NCBI RefSeq assembly: GCF_003966125.1
Contig: NZ_RXMA01000025.1
Span: 19,228 to 83,227, forward strand
Direction of reading: 5' to 3'
DNA length: 64,000 bases
From: Azospirillum griseum
Lineage (GTDB): Bacteria; Pseudomonadota; Alphaproteobacteria; Azospirillales; Azospirillaceae
Shown one piece after another: positions 54,612-63,636 of the stretch. A program made the position numbers and the translations under genes. The notes beneath the pieces were generated by a model. That model worked only from the letters and a program-made list of their open reading frames with translations. It was not told the origin of the DNA and ran no database searches. The first letter of the stretch is position 1. Each line of letters begins with the position of its first letter.

Positions 54612-55919
54612 TTACGCCGCGCGCTTGACCGTGGGGCGTTGGGTGTAGGCGGCAGGAAGGGGCGCACCGGTGTAGCGGTGGACGGTCAGCCCATCCAGAT
54701 CGATGTCGGTCGGCACGCCGCTGATGACGTCAGCCAGCAGACGGCCCGAACCGGCGGCCATCGTCCAGCCCAAGGTGCCATGGCCGGTGTTCAGGAACAG
54801 GTTCTTGACCGGGGTCGGACCGACGATGGGGGTGCCGTCCGGGGTGTTGGGGCGTAGGCCGGTCCAGAACTCCGCCTTCGACAGGTCGCCGCCGCGCGGG
54901 AACAGATCGCGGACGACGTGATCGAGCGGACCGCGACGGCCCTGGCGCAGCGTGAGGTCGAAGCCGGTCAGTTCCGCCGTGCCGCCGACGCGGATGCGGT
55001 CGCCCAGCCGGGTGACGGCGATCTTGTGGGTTTCGTCCATCACGGTGGATTCCGGCGCGCCCGACGAATCGGTGATCGGCAGCGTCAGCGAATAGCCCTT
55101 GACCGGATAGACCGGCAGCTTCAGGCCAAAGCCCTTGACCAGCTTGGGCGAATAGCTGCCCATGGCGACGACGTAGGCGTCGGCGGTCAGCGTGCCCTGA
55201 TCGGTGACGACGCCCGTCACCTTGGTCCCGTCGCTCTCCAGGCCGCGAATGGTCACGCCGTAGCGGAACGACACCCCGCGCCTGGTGGCGAAGTCGGCTA
55301 GGCGGTTGGTGAACATGAAGCAGTCGCCGGTTTCGTCGCCGGGCAGCAGCAGACCGCCGACCAGCTTGTCCTTGACCAGTTCCAGGGCCGGTTCGACCGA
55401 GGACAGGCCGTTGCGGTCGTGCAGGCTGAAGGGCACGCCGAATTTCTCCAGCACCGCCATGTCGTACCCTGCGGCGTCCAACTGCTTTTGCGTGCGGAAC
55501 ACCTGGAAGGTGCCCTTGGTCCGCTCGTCATAGGTGATGCCGGTTTCCGCGCGCAGCGCCTTCAGGCAATCGCGGCTGTATTCGGCGATGCGGACCATGC
55601 GGGCCTTGTTGAGCTGATAGCTGGTTTCGTTGGCGTTCATCAGCAGCTTGATGCACCACGACCACAGGGCCGGATCCAGCTTCGGCCGGATCACCAGCGG
55701 CGAATGCTTCATCGTCAGCCACTTCACCGCCTTCAGCATCAGGCCGGGGGCCGCCCACGGGGCCGAATAGCCCGGCGACACCTCGCCCGCGTTGGCGAAG
55801 CTGGTTTCCAGCGCCGGACCGTTCTGGCGGTCGATCACCGTCACCTCGTGACCGGCGCGGGCCAGATAATAGGCCGTGCTGACACCGATGACGCCGCTGC
55901 CAAGAACGATCACGCGCAT
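54612..55919 (-). CDS. dadA: D-amino acid dehydrogenase small subunit
   Basis: 435 residues, FAD-dependent. GSGVIG motif at 7-12, ETSFANAGEVSPGYSAPWAAPG (substrate region) and the C-terminal GLRPNTPDGTPIVGPTPVKNLFLNTGHGTLGWTMA. It oxidises D-alanine and other D-amino acids at the membrane, passing electrons to the quinone pool. A good ribosome site (GGAGG) precedes ATG 55919. alr is 50 kb away in this window rather than adjacent. Divergent from the TyrR-like gene, sharing its 258-bp control region. Confidence 0.96.
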   Translation of the reverse strand: MRVIVLGSGVIGVSTAYYLARAGHEVTVIDRQNGPALETSFANAGEVSPGYSAPWAAPGLMLKAVKWLTMKHSPLVIRPKLDPALWSWCIKLLMNANETSYQLNKARMVRIAEYSRDCLKALRAETGITYDERTKGTFQVFRTQKQLDAAGYDMAVLEKFGVPFSLHDRNGLSSVEPALELVKDKLVGGLLLPGDETGDCFMFTNRLADFATRRGVSFRYGVTIRGLESDGTKVTGVVTDQGTLTADAYVVAMGSYSPKLVKGFGLKLPVYPVKGYSLTLPITDSSGAPESTVMDETHKIAVTRLGDRIRVGGTAELTGFDLTLRQGRRGPLDHVVRDLFPRGGDLSKAEFWTGLRPNTPDGTPIVGPTPVKNLFLNTGHGTLGWTMAAGSGRLLADVISGVPTDIDLDGLTVHRYTGAPLPAAYTQRPTVKRAA

Positions 55920-56035
55920 AGGACTGGCCTCCGAAGCTGGAAAATTCACTCTGCACACAGGTCTTAGCAAACGGGATGCCAAGCGATGGAGATGGCGGTT
56001 TGATTGGAGTCTGGCGGGTTGGGGGCGGATCAGCC

Positions 56036-56053
56036 TGTATTGAAACGTTTACA
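56036..56053. promoter_or_regulatory. TyrR-box-like dyad between dadA and tyrR
   Basis: TGTATT-N6-TTTACA (56036-56053) resembles the TyrR box TGTAAA-N6-TTTACA, keeping the essential G and C 14 bp apart. A weaker half (TGTAAA at 56106-56111) lies 70 bp further. It suggests that the adjacent TyrR-like protein regulates both divergent genes. Confidence 0.5.
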
Positions 56054-56177
56054 GATGGTGGTCCAATACGCCCTCTTTCCATTGAAATCAGCGGTTTGAG
56101 TGCGGTGTAAACATTTTGATACGCTGTACGTGTTCAGTTACAGTGGAGACGATGTTGTCCCCCATGCGGAGCCGACC

Positions 56178-57749
56178 ATGCGCATCGAGGTTCTGTTCAC
56201 CGACCGGGTCGGCATCGCCCATGAAATTCTGGCGGTGTTGGCGGTGCGCCGGTTGAATGTGGTGGGGGTGGAGGTCGATCCGCCGCACATCCACATCGAC
56301 GCGCCCGGGCTGGATCCCGCCGCCCTGCCCGCGCTCGACTCCGCTCTGCGCACGGTGGCCGGGGTGCAGCGGGTCAGCGCCATCGACATGATGCCCGGGA
56401 CCCGGCGGCGGCTGCATCTGGACGCGCTGCTGGCCGCCCTGCCCGATCCGGTGCTGGCGGTGGATCGCGGCGGGCGGGTGGTGGTGGCCAACGCGGCGGC
56501 CGCGCGCGTGGCCGGAACCAGCGAAAGCGCGCTGACCGGGGCCGATCTGGGCGCGCTGTTCGGTGACCCCGGCCTGACCATTGAGGTGTTGAGCGCCGAT
56601 CCCAGCGGCGGCGGTTTCCGCAGCGCCAGCCGCGAGGCGACCCTGAACGGCCAGCCCTTTTTGCTCGACGTCACCCCGATCATCGACAGCGCGGGCGCGG
56701 GCGGGCCGGAGGGGGCGGTCATCACCCTGTTCGCTCCGGCCCGTCTGGGCGAGCGGCTGGACGCCTTGCAGAATTTCGACGAGGGCGGCTTTGACAAGAT
56801 TCTGGGCGATTCCCCGCCGATGCGCGGGTTGAAGGCGCGCGCCGCGCGGGTGGCGGCGGTGGAGGCCCCCTTGCTGATCTTGGGCGAAACCGGGACCGGC
56901 AAGGAGCTGATCGCGCACGCCTGCCACCGCGCCAGCCCGCGCGCGGGCAAGCCCTTTCTGGCCCTGAACTGCGCGGCGGTCCCGGAAAATCTGGCGGAAA
57001 GCGAGCTGTTCGGCTACGCCCCCGGCTCCTTCACCGGGGCGCAGCGCGGCGGCAAGCCGGGGTTGCTGGAGCTGGCCCATGGCGGGACCGTGTTCCTCGA
57101 CGAGATCGGCGAAATGTCGGCCTATCTTCAGGCCAAATTGTTGCGATTCCTCAACGACGGCAGTTTCCGAAGGGTCGGTGGGGAGCGGGAACAAAAGGTC
57201 GATGTCCGCGTCATCAGCGCCACCCACCGCCCGATGGAGGCGATGGTGGCCGACCAGCGCTTTCGCGAGGATTTGTTTTACCGGTTGAACGTGCTGACGG
57301 TGCAGGTGCCGCCGTTGCGCGAGCGCGGCGACGACATCCTGTTGCTGGCCCGCCATTTCATCGCGCGGGCCTGCGCCCAGACCCGCCGCCCGCCCTGCCG
57401 CCTGACCGGGGCGGCGGCGGCGACGCTGCTGGCCAACCGTTGGCCGGGCAACGTCCGTCAGTTGGAAAACGTCATCTTCCGCGCGGTGACGATGAGCGAC
57501 AGCGCCGTGATCGACGCCGCCGACCTTGATCTTGCCGGTGCCCGCATCACCGCCGCGCTCGATCCCTCCCCCCTGTCGCTCGACCCGGAGGGCGAGGGGT
57601 GGGAGGAGGCGGTGGAGGGGTTCGAGCGCACGCTGTTGCGCACGCTCTACCCCCGTTTTCCGTCCAGCCGCAAGCTGGCGGCCCGGCTGCGCACCTCGCA
57701 CACCATGATCGCCAACAAGCTGCGCAAATACGGCATTCCCGACCGTTGA
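56178..57749 (+). CDS. tyrR: TyrR-family sigma-54-type activator with ACT and PAS domains
   Basis: 523 residues: N-terminal ACT domain (about 1-70), PAS about 80-190, AAA+ domain about 200-435 with Walker A GETGTGKE (236-243) and GTVFLDEIGEMS, and a C-terminal TyrR-type helix-turn-helix (FPSSRKLAARLRTSHTMIANKLRKYGI). The loop reads GSFTGA, close to the sigma-54-contacting GAFTGA. TyrR of E. coli lacks this loop; PhhR-type proteins retain versions of it. ATG 56178 is preferred because it starts the ACT domain. Probably regulates aromatic amino acid or D-amino acid catabolism. Confidence 0.9.
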   Translation: MRIEVLFTDRVGIAHEILAVLAVRRLNVVGVEVDPPHIHIDAPGLDPAALPALDSALRTVAGVQRVSAIDMMPGTRRRLHLDALLAALPDPVLAVDRGGRVVVANAAAARVAGTSESALTGADLGALFGDPGLTIEVLSADPSGGGFRSASREATLNGQPFLLDVTPIIDSAGAGGPEGAVITLFAPARLGERLDALQNFDEGGFDKILGDSPPMRGLKARAARVAAVEAPLLILGETGTGKELIAHACHRASPRAGKPFLALNCAAVPENLAESELFGYAPGSFTGAQRGGKPGLLELAHGGTVFLDEIGEMSAYLQAKLLRFLNDGSFRRVGGEREQKVDVRVISATHRPMEAMVADQRFREDLFYRLNVLTVQVPPLRERGDDILLLARHFIARACAQTRRPPCRLTGAAAATLLANRWPGNVRQLENVIFRAVTMSDSAVIDAADLDLAGARITAALDPSPLSLDPEGEGWEEAVEGFERTLLRTLYPRFPSSRKLAARLRTSHTMIANKLRKYGIPDR

Positions 57750-57753
57750 GCGG

Positions 57754-60090
57754 TTATTCCCGCACGACGTAGGTGTAGAAGCGGACCCGGCCATCCTCGC
57801 CGGTTTCGCGGTACAGGCCCTGGATTTCGTTGTCGAAGCCGGGGAAGCGGTTCGCCCCTTCCTGGAACATCTTCAGGTAATCGATCATCGGGCGGGCGCG
57901 CTCGTCCAGCCGCTCACCCGGAACCACGGTGGCGATGCCGGGCGGGTAGACGACGAACAGGGTGGTGGCGATCCGCCCGAACGCCTCGTCGATCGGCACG
58001 TAATCGACGTTGTTGCGCACCAGATGGCGGGTGGCCTCGCGCGGCGGCATCACCATGGTGGGCAGATGCTGCGGGCGGAACATGTTCCGCTGCAACTGGC
58101 TGGTTCCGGCGTCGCGGTAATAGGCGTGCATCGCGCCGCACAGGTCGCGCAGGCGGGTCCCGGTGTAACGCTGGGGCCGTTTGGCGACGAATTCGGGGAT
58201 GACGTCCTCCAACAGGGCGTTGTCGTCGTGCAGCCGCTTGAAGGCGACCAGACCGCTCAACAGCGTGCCCGCCTTGCTCGATTCCACGCCCGGCGTCAGC
58301 AGGAACAGGATGGAGTTCAGATCGTTCTTTTCCGGGACGATGCGGTTTTCGCGCAGATATTGCGCCAGAACCGGGGCCGGAATGCCGTGATCCTCATAGG
58401 CCCCGGTGTGCCGGTTGAAGCCGGGGGTCAGCAGGGTCAGCTTGTTCGGGTCGGTCATGGCGTAGCCGGGGGCGACGTGCTGGAAGCCGTGCCAATCCGC
58501 GCCGGGGTGGAATTCCCAATGGTGGACGTTGGCGGCCAACTCGTCGGTCGGCACATCCTCCCACGCCATTTCAACGCCCTTGACGCTGGTGCGGTCGGGC
58601 ACGAAGGGGTCGAAGAACCAGCGGCGGGCCGGGTCGCTCTCGCGCCCTTCGAATTCGCGGCGGATCGCGCGGATCTTTTTGCGCAGCTCGATGCCCAGGC
58701 GGATGGTGTCGTCCCACAGCACCTCGCCCGACCGCCCCTTCATCATCTGCGCGCCGACGTCCAGCGAGGCGAACAGCGGGTAGAAGGGCGAGGTCGAGGC
58801 GTGCAGCAGGAAGGTTTCGTTGAAGCGGCGATGCTCCACCCGACGACGCTGCTTGCCGAGATGGCTGTCCTTCACATGGATCTGCGAGGCCTGCGAGAAG
58901 CTGGCGAGCTGCTTGTGCGTCGATTGGGTGGCGATGATGCCGGGGTGGTTCTCGCCCAACTGGTCCAGCCCCATGGCGAAGCGGCCCCGGAACAGCGGGT
59001 GGAACTTCAGGAACCCGGCCCACGCCTCGTCAAACAGGATGTAGTCGCAGAGATGGCCGATCTTGGCCAAAATTGTCTCGGCGCTGTAGATGGTCCCGTC
59101 GTAGCTGCATTGCTGGATCACCGCCGCGCGGAACGGGCGCTCGCGCTTCCAGGCGTCGGGATCCGTGACCAACGGGTTGTTGCGGATCTTCTCGCGGATG
59201 CGCTCCTCGTCCAGCGCCTCATGGTCGATCGGGCCGATCAGGCCGAAGGGGTTGCGGTCGGTTTCCAGGAAGATCGGGATGCCGCCGCCCAGGAACAGGC
59301 CGCCATGGTGGGCCGCCTTGTGGTTGTTGCGGTCGAACAGCACCAGATCATCTTCGGCCACCAGCGCCGACAGCACGATCTTGTTGGACGCCGAGGTGCC
59401 GTTCAGCACGAAATAGGTGCGCTCCGCCCCGAAGATTTGGGCGGCCTCCTTTTGCGCCTTCAGCGCCGGGCCTTCGTGGATCAGCAGATCGCCCATCTCC
59501 AACACCGAATTGTCGATGTCGTCGCGGAACACGGCTTCGCCCAGATGTTCGACGAAAATCCGCCCGATGGGGCTGCGGTTGTAGAAGATGCCGCCGTTGT
59601 GGCCGGGGCAGGTCCACAGCTGGTTGCCTTCCTCGGCGTAATCGACCAGCGCGCCGAAGAAGGGGGTTTTCAGGGTTTCGGCGTATTGCTTCAACCGGCT
59701 GACCAGATTCTTGGCGATGAATTCCGGCGTTTCTTCAGCCAGGAACACATAGCCATCGACCTGGTTGAGCACGTCGACCGGAATGTCTTCCAGGCGCTGG
59801 CGGCGCACCAGCAGGATGATCGGCATTTCCAGGCCGCGCGCGCGGGCCAGCGCGATCAGCGAGGCGTTCTTGCCGTCCAACCCGCGTTTGCCCCAATCGA
59901 CGATCATGCAGCCGATGGCGGCGTCGGTGCGGATCGCCAGTTCGGCGTCCTCGATCCGGCGGGTCCGCACGACCTGGAAGCCCAGCCGCTCCACCTCCGA
60001 CAGGATCTGTTGCAGCCGCACCCCTTCCAGCTCATCGACCTCGAAGTTCGGCGCGCAGATCAGGACATTGAAACGACGGAAAAATTCCAT
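57754..60090 (-). CDS. Basic amino acid (arginine/lysine/ornithine) decarboxylase
   Basis: 778 residues, fold type I decarboxylase. N-terminal wing (about 1-130), PLP domain with Schiff-base Lys393 (in STHKQLAS), and a C-terminal domain. It is longer than SpeC/CadA (about 710-715) and AdiA (755). Products would be agmatine, cadaverine or putrescine, contributing to polyamine synthesis or acid resistance. Substrate cannot be assigned from motifs I can see. Its stop is 4 bp from the tyrR stop on the opposite strand. Confidence 0.9.
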   Translation of the reverse strand: MEFFRRFNVLICAPNFEVDELEGVRLQQILSEVERLGFQVVRTRRIEDAELAIRTDAAIGCMIVDWGKRGLDGKNASLIALARARGLEMPIILLVRRQRLEDIPVDVLNQVDGYVFLAEETPEFIAKNLVSRLKQYAETLKTPFFGALVDYAEEGNQLWTCPGHNGGIFYNRSPIGRIFVEHLGEAVFRDDIDNSVLEMGDLLIHEGPALKAQKEAAQIFGAERTYFVLNGTSASNKIVLSALVAEDDLVLFDRNNHKAAHHGGLFLGGGIPIFLETDRNPFGLIGPIDHEALDEERIREKIRNNPLVTDPDAWKRERPFRAAVIQQCSYDGTIYSAETILAKIGHLCDYILFDEAWAGFLKFHPLFRGRFAMGLDQLGENHPGIIATQSTHKQLASFSQASQIHVKDSHLGKQRRRVEHRRFNETFLLHASTSPFYPLFASLDVGAQMMKGRSGEVLWDDTIRLGIELRKKIRAIRREFEGRESDPARRWFFDPFVPDRTSVKGVEMAWEDVPTDELAANVHHWEFHPGADWHGFQHVAPGYAMTDPNKLTLLTPGFNRHTGAYEDHGIPAPVLAQYLRENRIVPEKNDLNSILFLLTPGVESSKAGTLLSGLVAFKRLHDDNALLEDVIPEFVAKRPQRYTGTRLRDLCGAMHAYYRDAGTSQLQRNMFRPQHLPTMVMPPREATRHLVRNNVDYVPIDEAFGRIATTLFVVYPPGIATVVPGERLDERARPMIDYLKMFQEGANRFPGFDNEIQGLYRETGEDGRVRFYTYVVRE

Positions 60091-60156
60091 GCCGGGACTC
60101 CGGTTGGGCGGAAAGGAAGGGACAGAACGACGGAATGAACGGTGCGGGCGGCGGGT

Positions 60157-60726
60157 TTATTCACCCGCCGGAACCGTGCCACCGAGATGATCGTCGGGCA
60201 ACCGTCCATCGGCGGCACCGACGGGGCGTTGCAAAAAGACGCTGTCGGTCCAGCGCCCGAATTTGAAACCGACGGAGCGCAAGACCCCGGCCTCGATGAA
60301 GCCGCAGGCTTCGTGCAGGCGGCGCGACGGGATGTTGGAGCTGTCCACCACGGCGATCATCTGGCGGGTCTTGGTCTGCTCCAGCGCCGCAATCAGGGCG
60401 GGCAGCAGACGCCGCCCGATGCCCATGCCGCGAAAATCCTTGTGGACGTAGATCGAGTGTTCGACCGTGTAGCGGTAGGCCGGGCGTTTGCGGAAGGGCG
60501 CGGCGTAGGCGTAACCGACCACGGTCCCGTCCAGATCGGCCACCAGATGCGGCAGGCGGCGTTTCAGCATCGCCTTGCGGCGGCGCTTCAGCTCGTCCGG
60601 GTGCAGGGGTTCGAGGTCGAACGGGCCAAGGCCGTGTTGGATGTGGTAGCCGTAAATGTCCAACATCGCCGGAACATCCTCCTCGGTGGAGGGGCGGATG
60701 ACGATGACGGGGGCTGAATCAGGCAC
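60157..60726 (-). CDS. GNAT acetyltransferase, phosphinothricin-acetyltransferase-like
   Basis: 189 residues of the PAT/Bar type: opening IRPSTEEDVPAMLDIYGYHI, acetyl-CoA motif DFRGMGIGRRLLPALI (about 104-120) and HEACGFIEAGVLRSVGFKFGRW. It acetylates amino-acid-like or methionine-sulfoximine-like compounds. GTG 60726 is used because AGAGGTTGGG stands at the right distance; a TTG 24 bp upstream is possible. It starts 66 bp upstream of the decarboxylase on the same strand. Confidence 0.9.
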   Translation of the reverse strand: MPDSAPVIVIRPSTEEDVPAMLDIYGYHIQHGLGPFDLEPLHPDELKRRRKAMLKRRLPHLVADLDGTVVGYAYAAPFRKRPAYRYTVEHSIYVHKDFRGMGIGRRLLPALIAALEQTKTRQMIAVVDSSNIPSRRLHEACGFIEAGVLRSVGFKFGRWTDSVFLQRPVGAADGRLPDDHLGGTVPAGE

Positions 60727-60848
60727 GGGTCCCAACCTCTGCTGCCGCAACGCCGGATCGCGTCGCGGCGGCAGGGTATCGCAAGACGATGACAGGGGTG
60801 TGACGGGGCGACGTCAGAGTGTTGACCGCCGCCCCGTCGCGCCCCTTC

Positions 60849-61235
60849 TCAGCGCATGCCCAGCGCGAAGACGGCACCGGCGGCACCGCCGATGGCGGCC
60901 TGGTTGGCCACCGGCTGGGACAGGACATAGGTGGTCGCGGTGGACGAGACGCTGGAGACGAAGGTCCCCGCCGCCACCGCCGAATCCAGGATCAGGGCAC
61001 CCACCGCCGGGGCGGTGGCCGTCACCGCCGCGCCCGCCGTGGTGACGGCGTTGCCCACCACCGGCGCGACCACGGGAAGGGCGTAAGGCAGGGCCACCGC
61101 GCCGATGGCACCGCCAACCACCACCGTGGTGATGGTTCCGGCCCAGGACGACGATGCGCCGCCTTCGGCGGCAACGGCCGGGGTGGCCAGAAGGCTCAGA
61201 GCCACAAGGGCGGGGGCCAGTTGGCGGATCGACAT
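60849..61235 (-). CDS. Exported Ala/Gly/Val-rich protein
   Basis: 128 residues with a signal peptide (about 1-22, cleavage after VAAEG) and a mature part rich in Ala/Gly/Val with two hydrophobic stretches (TITTVVVGGAIGAVALPYALPVV and APAVGALILDSAVAAG). Could be a membrane or pore-like protein; I know no family. AGGAG precedes ATG 61235. Composition is unusual for the window. Confidence 0.65.
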   Translation of the reverse strand: MSIRQLAPALVALSLLATPAVAAEGGASSSWAGTITTVVVGGAIGAVALPYALPVVAPVVGNAVTTAGAAVTATAPAVGALILDSAVAAGTFVSSVSSTATTYVLSQPVANQAAIGGAAGAVFALGMR

Positions 61236-61386
61236 GCCGTTCTCCTGCTTGCGACCGCCCATGCTTGGGATGGGTCGGCCAGGGTTGGAATCGTGTGTGG
61301 TCCCAACAAGCTTGTGCAGGCCACCCGGTGGGCGCAAGCGGGAAATTGCCCCGCGCGGCCCAATTCGCACAATCGTCAAAACACAA

Positions 61387-61430
61387 CGCCACCGCCGCCG
61401 GGGAACAGGCGTTCCCGGGCGGCGGTGGCG
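61387..61430 (-). terminator. Large hairpin after 3-hydroxybutyryl-CoA dehydrogenase gene
   Basis: CGCCACCGCCGCC (61387-61399) and GGCGGCGGTGGCG (61418-61430) form a 13-bp stem, capped by GGGAAC/GTTCCC and a 4-nt loop. On the minus strand it is followed by GTTGTGTTTTG, giving a moderate terminator. Confidence 0.7.
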
Positions 61431-61450
61431 TGCAACAGCGCGTCAGGTGG

Positions 61451-62329
61451 TTACTTGCCGCTGTAGTCGTAGAAGCCCTTGCCCGACTTGCGGCCCAGAT
61501 GACCGGCGTCCACCATTTCCTTCAACAGCGGGGCGGCGCGGTATTTCGGATCGTTGAAGCCCTGATAGAACACATCCATGATGAACAGCATGGTGTCCAA
61601 CCCGATCATGTCGGCCAGCGCCAACGGGCCGATCGGGTGGTTGCAGCCCAGCTTCATGCCCGCGTCGATGTCCTCGGCGGTCGCCAACCCTTCCTGCAAC
61701 GCGAAGATCGCCTCGTTGATCATCGGGCAGAGGATGCGGTTGACGGCGAAACCGGGGCTGTTCTTGGCGGTGATCGGGGCCTTGCCGACGCGCTTGGCAA
61801 AGGCCATCGCCGCTTCGTGCGTGGCGTCGGAGGTCTGAAGGCCGCGAATCAGTTCCAGCAGCGCCATCAGCGGCACCGGGTTGAAGAAATGCATGCCGAT
61901 GAAGCGGTCGGGACGGTCGGTCGCCGCCGCCAGCTTGGTGATGGAGATCGACGAGGTGTTGGTGGCGATCAGCGCGTCGGGCTTCAGCACGGCGGGCAGA
62001 TCCTTCAGGATCTTGACCTTCAGCGCCTCGTTCTCGGTCGCGGCTTCGATCACCAGATCGCAGGTGCCCAGCGCGGCCTTGTCGGTGGTGGCGGTGATGC
62101 GGGCCAGGGCGGCGTCGCGGTCCTCCGCCGTCATCTTCTCCTTCTTGACCAGCCGGTCGAGGCTGCCGCCGATGGTCTTCAGCCCACGGGCCACCGCCTC
62201 GTCGGAAATGTCGATCATCACCACGGTCAGACCGGCGACGGCGCTGACCTGGGCGATGCCGTTGCCCATGGTCCCGGCCCCAATGACGCCAACGGTCTGG
62301 ATCGTGGCGGCCGCGTTGCTCTCGGTCAT
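61451..62329 (-). CDS. 3-hydroxybutyryl-CoA dehydrogenase
   Basis: 292 residues. NAD-binding GAGTMGNGIAQ (about 18-28), catalytic His in GMHFFNPVPLM, Glu in the IEAATEN/NEALK region, Asn in NSPGFAVNRI, and a C-terminal helical domain. It oxidises (S)-3-hydroxybutyryl-CoA to acetoacetyl-CoA in fatty acid or butyrate metabolism, or in PaaH-like phenylacetate degradation. ATG 62329 gives the family N-terminus; monocistronic, ended by the hairpin. Confidence 0.94.
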   Translation of the reverse strand: MTESNAAATIQTVGVIGAGTMGNGIAQVSAVAGLTVVMIDISDEAVARGLKTIGGSLDRLVKKEKMTAEDRDAALARITATTDKAALGTCDLVIEAATENEALKVKILKDLPAVLKPDALIATNTSSISITKLAAATDRPDRFIGMHFFNPVPLMALLELIRGLQTSDATHEAAMAFAKRVGKAPITAKNSPGFAVNRILCPMINEAIFALQEGLATAEDIDAGMKLGCNHPIGPLALADMIGLDTMLFIMDVFYQGFNDPKYRAAPLLKEMVDAGHLGRKSGKGFYDYSGK

Positions 62330-62446
62330 TGTCCTCGGTTCCTTTTTTGGTTCGCAGGTGCAGCATCATTACACCCTTTTCCGTTGCGTCGCGATGACTC
62401 GTCGTCGCACGCCGCCACGGCCGGGGGAGAGCGCGGGTGGTGATCG

Positions 62447-62490
62447 GCGGAAATCCGCCGACGGCTCCGCCCACATCGGCGGATTTCCGC
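62447..62490. repeat. Nested inverted repeat upstream of NitT/TauT-type operon
   Basis: GCGGAAATCCGCCGA (62447-62461) and TCGGCGGATTTCCGC (62476-62490) are perfect 15-bp reverse complements with a 14-bp spacer. Each arm is itself nearly palindromic (CGGCGGA-AA-TCCGCCG at 62445-62460). It lies in the 300-bp divergent region, 140 bp upstream of the binding-protein gene; the remainder of the region shows nothing else I can name. Confidence 0.7.
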
Positions 62491-62629
62491 TGACGTGGGC
62501 GGGCAGGCCCCGCGCGCCGCGCAGTGTTTTCAATTGTTTGCGCCGCCAACAGCGGGCGGCACGGCGTTTGCTGATGGAGTGGTCAACCGCAACGCCGGTG
62601 TTGCGGACAAACGCCCTTGGGAGAGAGTG

Positions 62630-63604
62630 ATGCGCAAGACCAGCCTGATCGCCGCCACCGTGTTGGCCGCCGCCCTGGCCTCCACCACCGCCAGCGCCGC
62701 CGATCTGGTCCGACTCGGCAACCTGAAATTCGCCCATTACGGCGCGGTGTCCTACATGAAGGAGATCGCCGGAAAATACGATCTGAAGATCGAGGAGCGG
62801 GTGTTCCCCAAGGGCATCGACATCCTGCCCGCCATCGTCGCCGGTGAAATCGACGTGGCCGCCAGCGCGGTGGACGCTGCCATCGCCGGACGCGCCTCGG
62901 GCGTGCCGATCTACGCGGTGGCCGGTTTCGCCAAGGGCGGGGCGCGCATCGTCGCCAAGCCGAACGCGGGCATCAAGACCATCGCCGATCTGAAGGGCAA
63001 GAAGGTCGCCACCCCGCGCGGCGGCGCGCAGGAACTGGTTCTGTTGGCCGAACTGGCCAAGCATGGCCTGAGCTGGTCGGACCGTCCGGGCAAGGACGTG
63101 CAGATCACCTACATGGCCTACGCCGACATGAATCAGGCGCTGTTGGCGGGCAGCATCGACGCGATGTCGCAGTCGGAGCCGCAATCGAGCCAGGCGATCA
63201 ACAAGGGTTTTGGCGTCGAGGTCATCAAGCCCTACGACACCGAACTGGGCGAGCCGGTGCGCTCCCTCGTCGTCACCGAGGATTTCTACAAGAAGAAGCC
63301 CGAAATCGCCGAACGGCTGATCCGTTGCTTTGTCGAGGCGACGGCCACCTTCATCGCCCAACCGGCGCTGGCCGAATCCTACGTCCGCGACAAGATGTTC
63401 AAGGGCCAGATCACCAGCGAGGATTACAAGGACGCCATCGGCAACTCGCCCTTCTCCTATGACCTGTCGGTCGAGCATGTCCAGATCACCACGGATCTGA
63501 TGCAGAAATACGGCGTCGGCCGGATGGAGAACCCGCCCAAGGCCGCCGACTGGGTCAAGCTGGACCTGCTCGCCAAGGCCAAGGCGTCGGTCAAGACCAA
63601 CTGA
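62630..63604 (+). CDS. NitT/TauT-type ABC substrate-binding protein
   Basis: 324-residue precursor; signal peptide about 1-24 (cleaved after SAA). NMT1/SsuA-like fold (LVRLGNLKFAHYGAVSYM, ATPRGGAQELVLLAELAKHGLSW, LAGSIDAMSQSEPQSSQAI). Such proteins bind nitrate, taurine, sulfonates, thiamine precursors or aromatics. GGGAGAGAG precedes ATG 62630. The permease gene begins 32 bp downstream, so this is a typical transport operon. Confidence 0.9.
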   Translation: MRKTSLIAATVLAAALASTTASAADLVRLGNLKFAHYGAVSYMKEIAGKYDLKIEERVFPKGIDILPAIVAGEIDVAASAVDAAIAGRASGVPIYAVAGFAKGGARIVAKPNAGIKTIADLKGKKVATPRGGAQELVLLAELAKHGLSWSDRPGKDVQITYMAYADMNQALLAGSIDAMSQSEPQSSQAINKGFGVEVIKPYDTELGEPVRSLVVTEDFYKKKPEIAERLIRCFVEATATFIAQPALAESYVRDKMFKGQITSEDYKDAIGNSPFSYDLSVEHVQITTDLMQKYGVGRMENPPKAADWVKLDLLAKAKASVKTN

Positions 63605-63636
63605 TCCAGCCCGCCCCTGCCGGAAGGAACCTCCCG

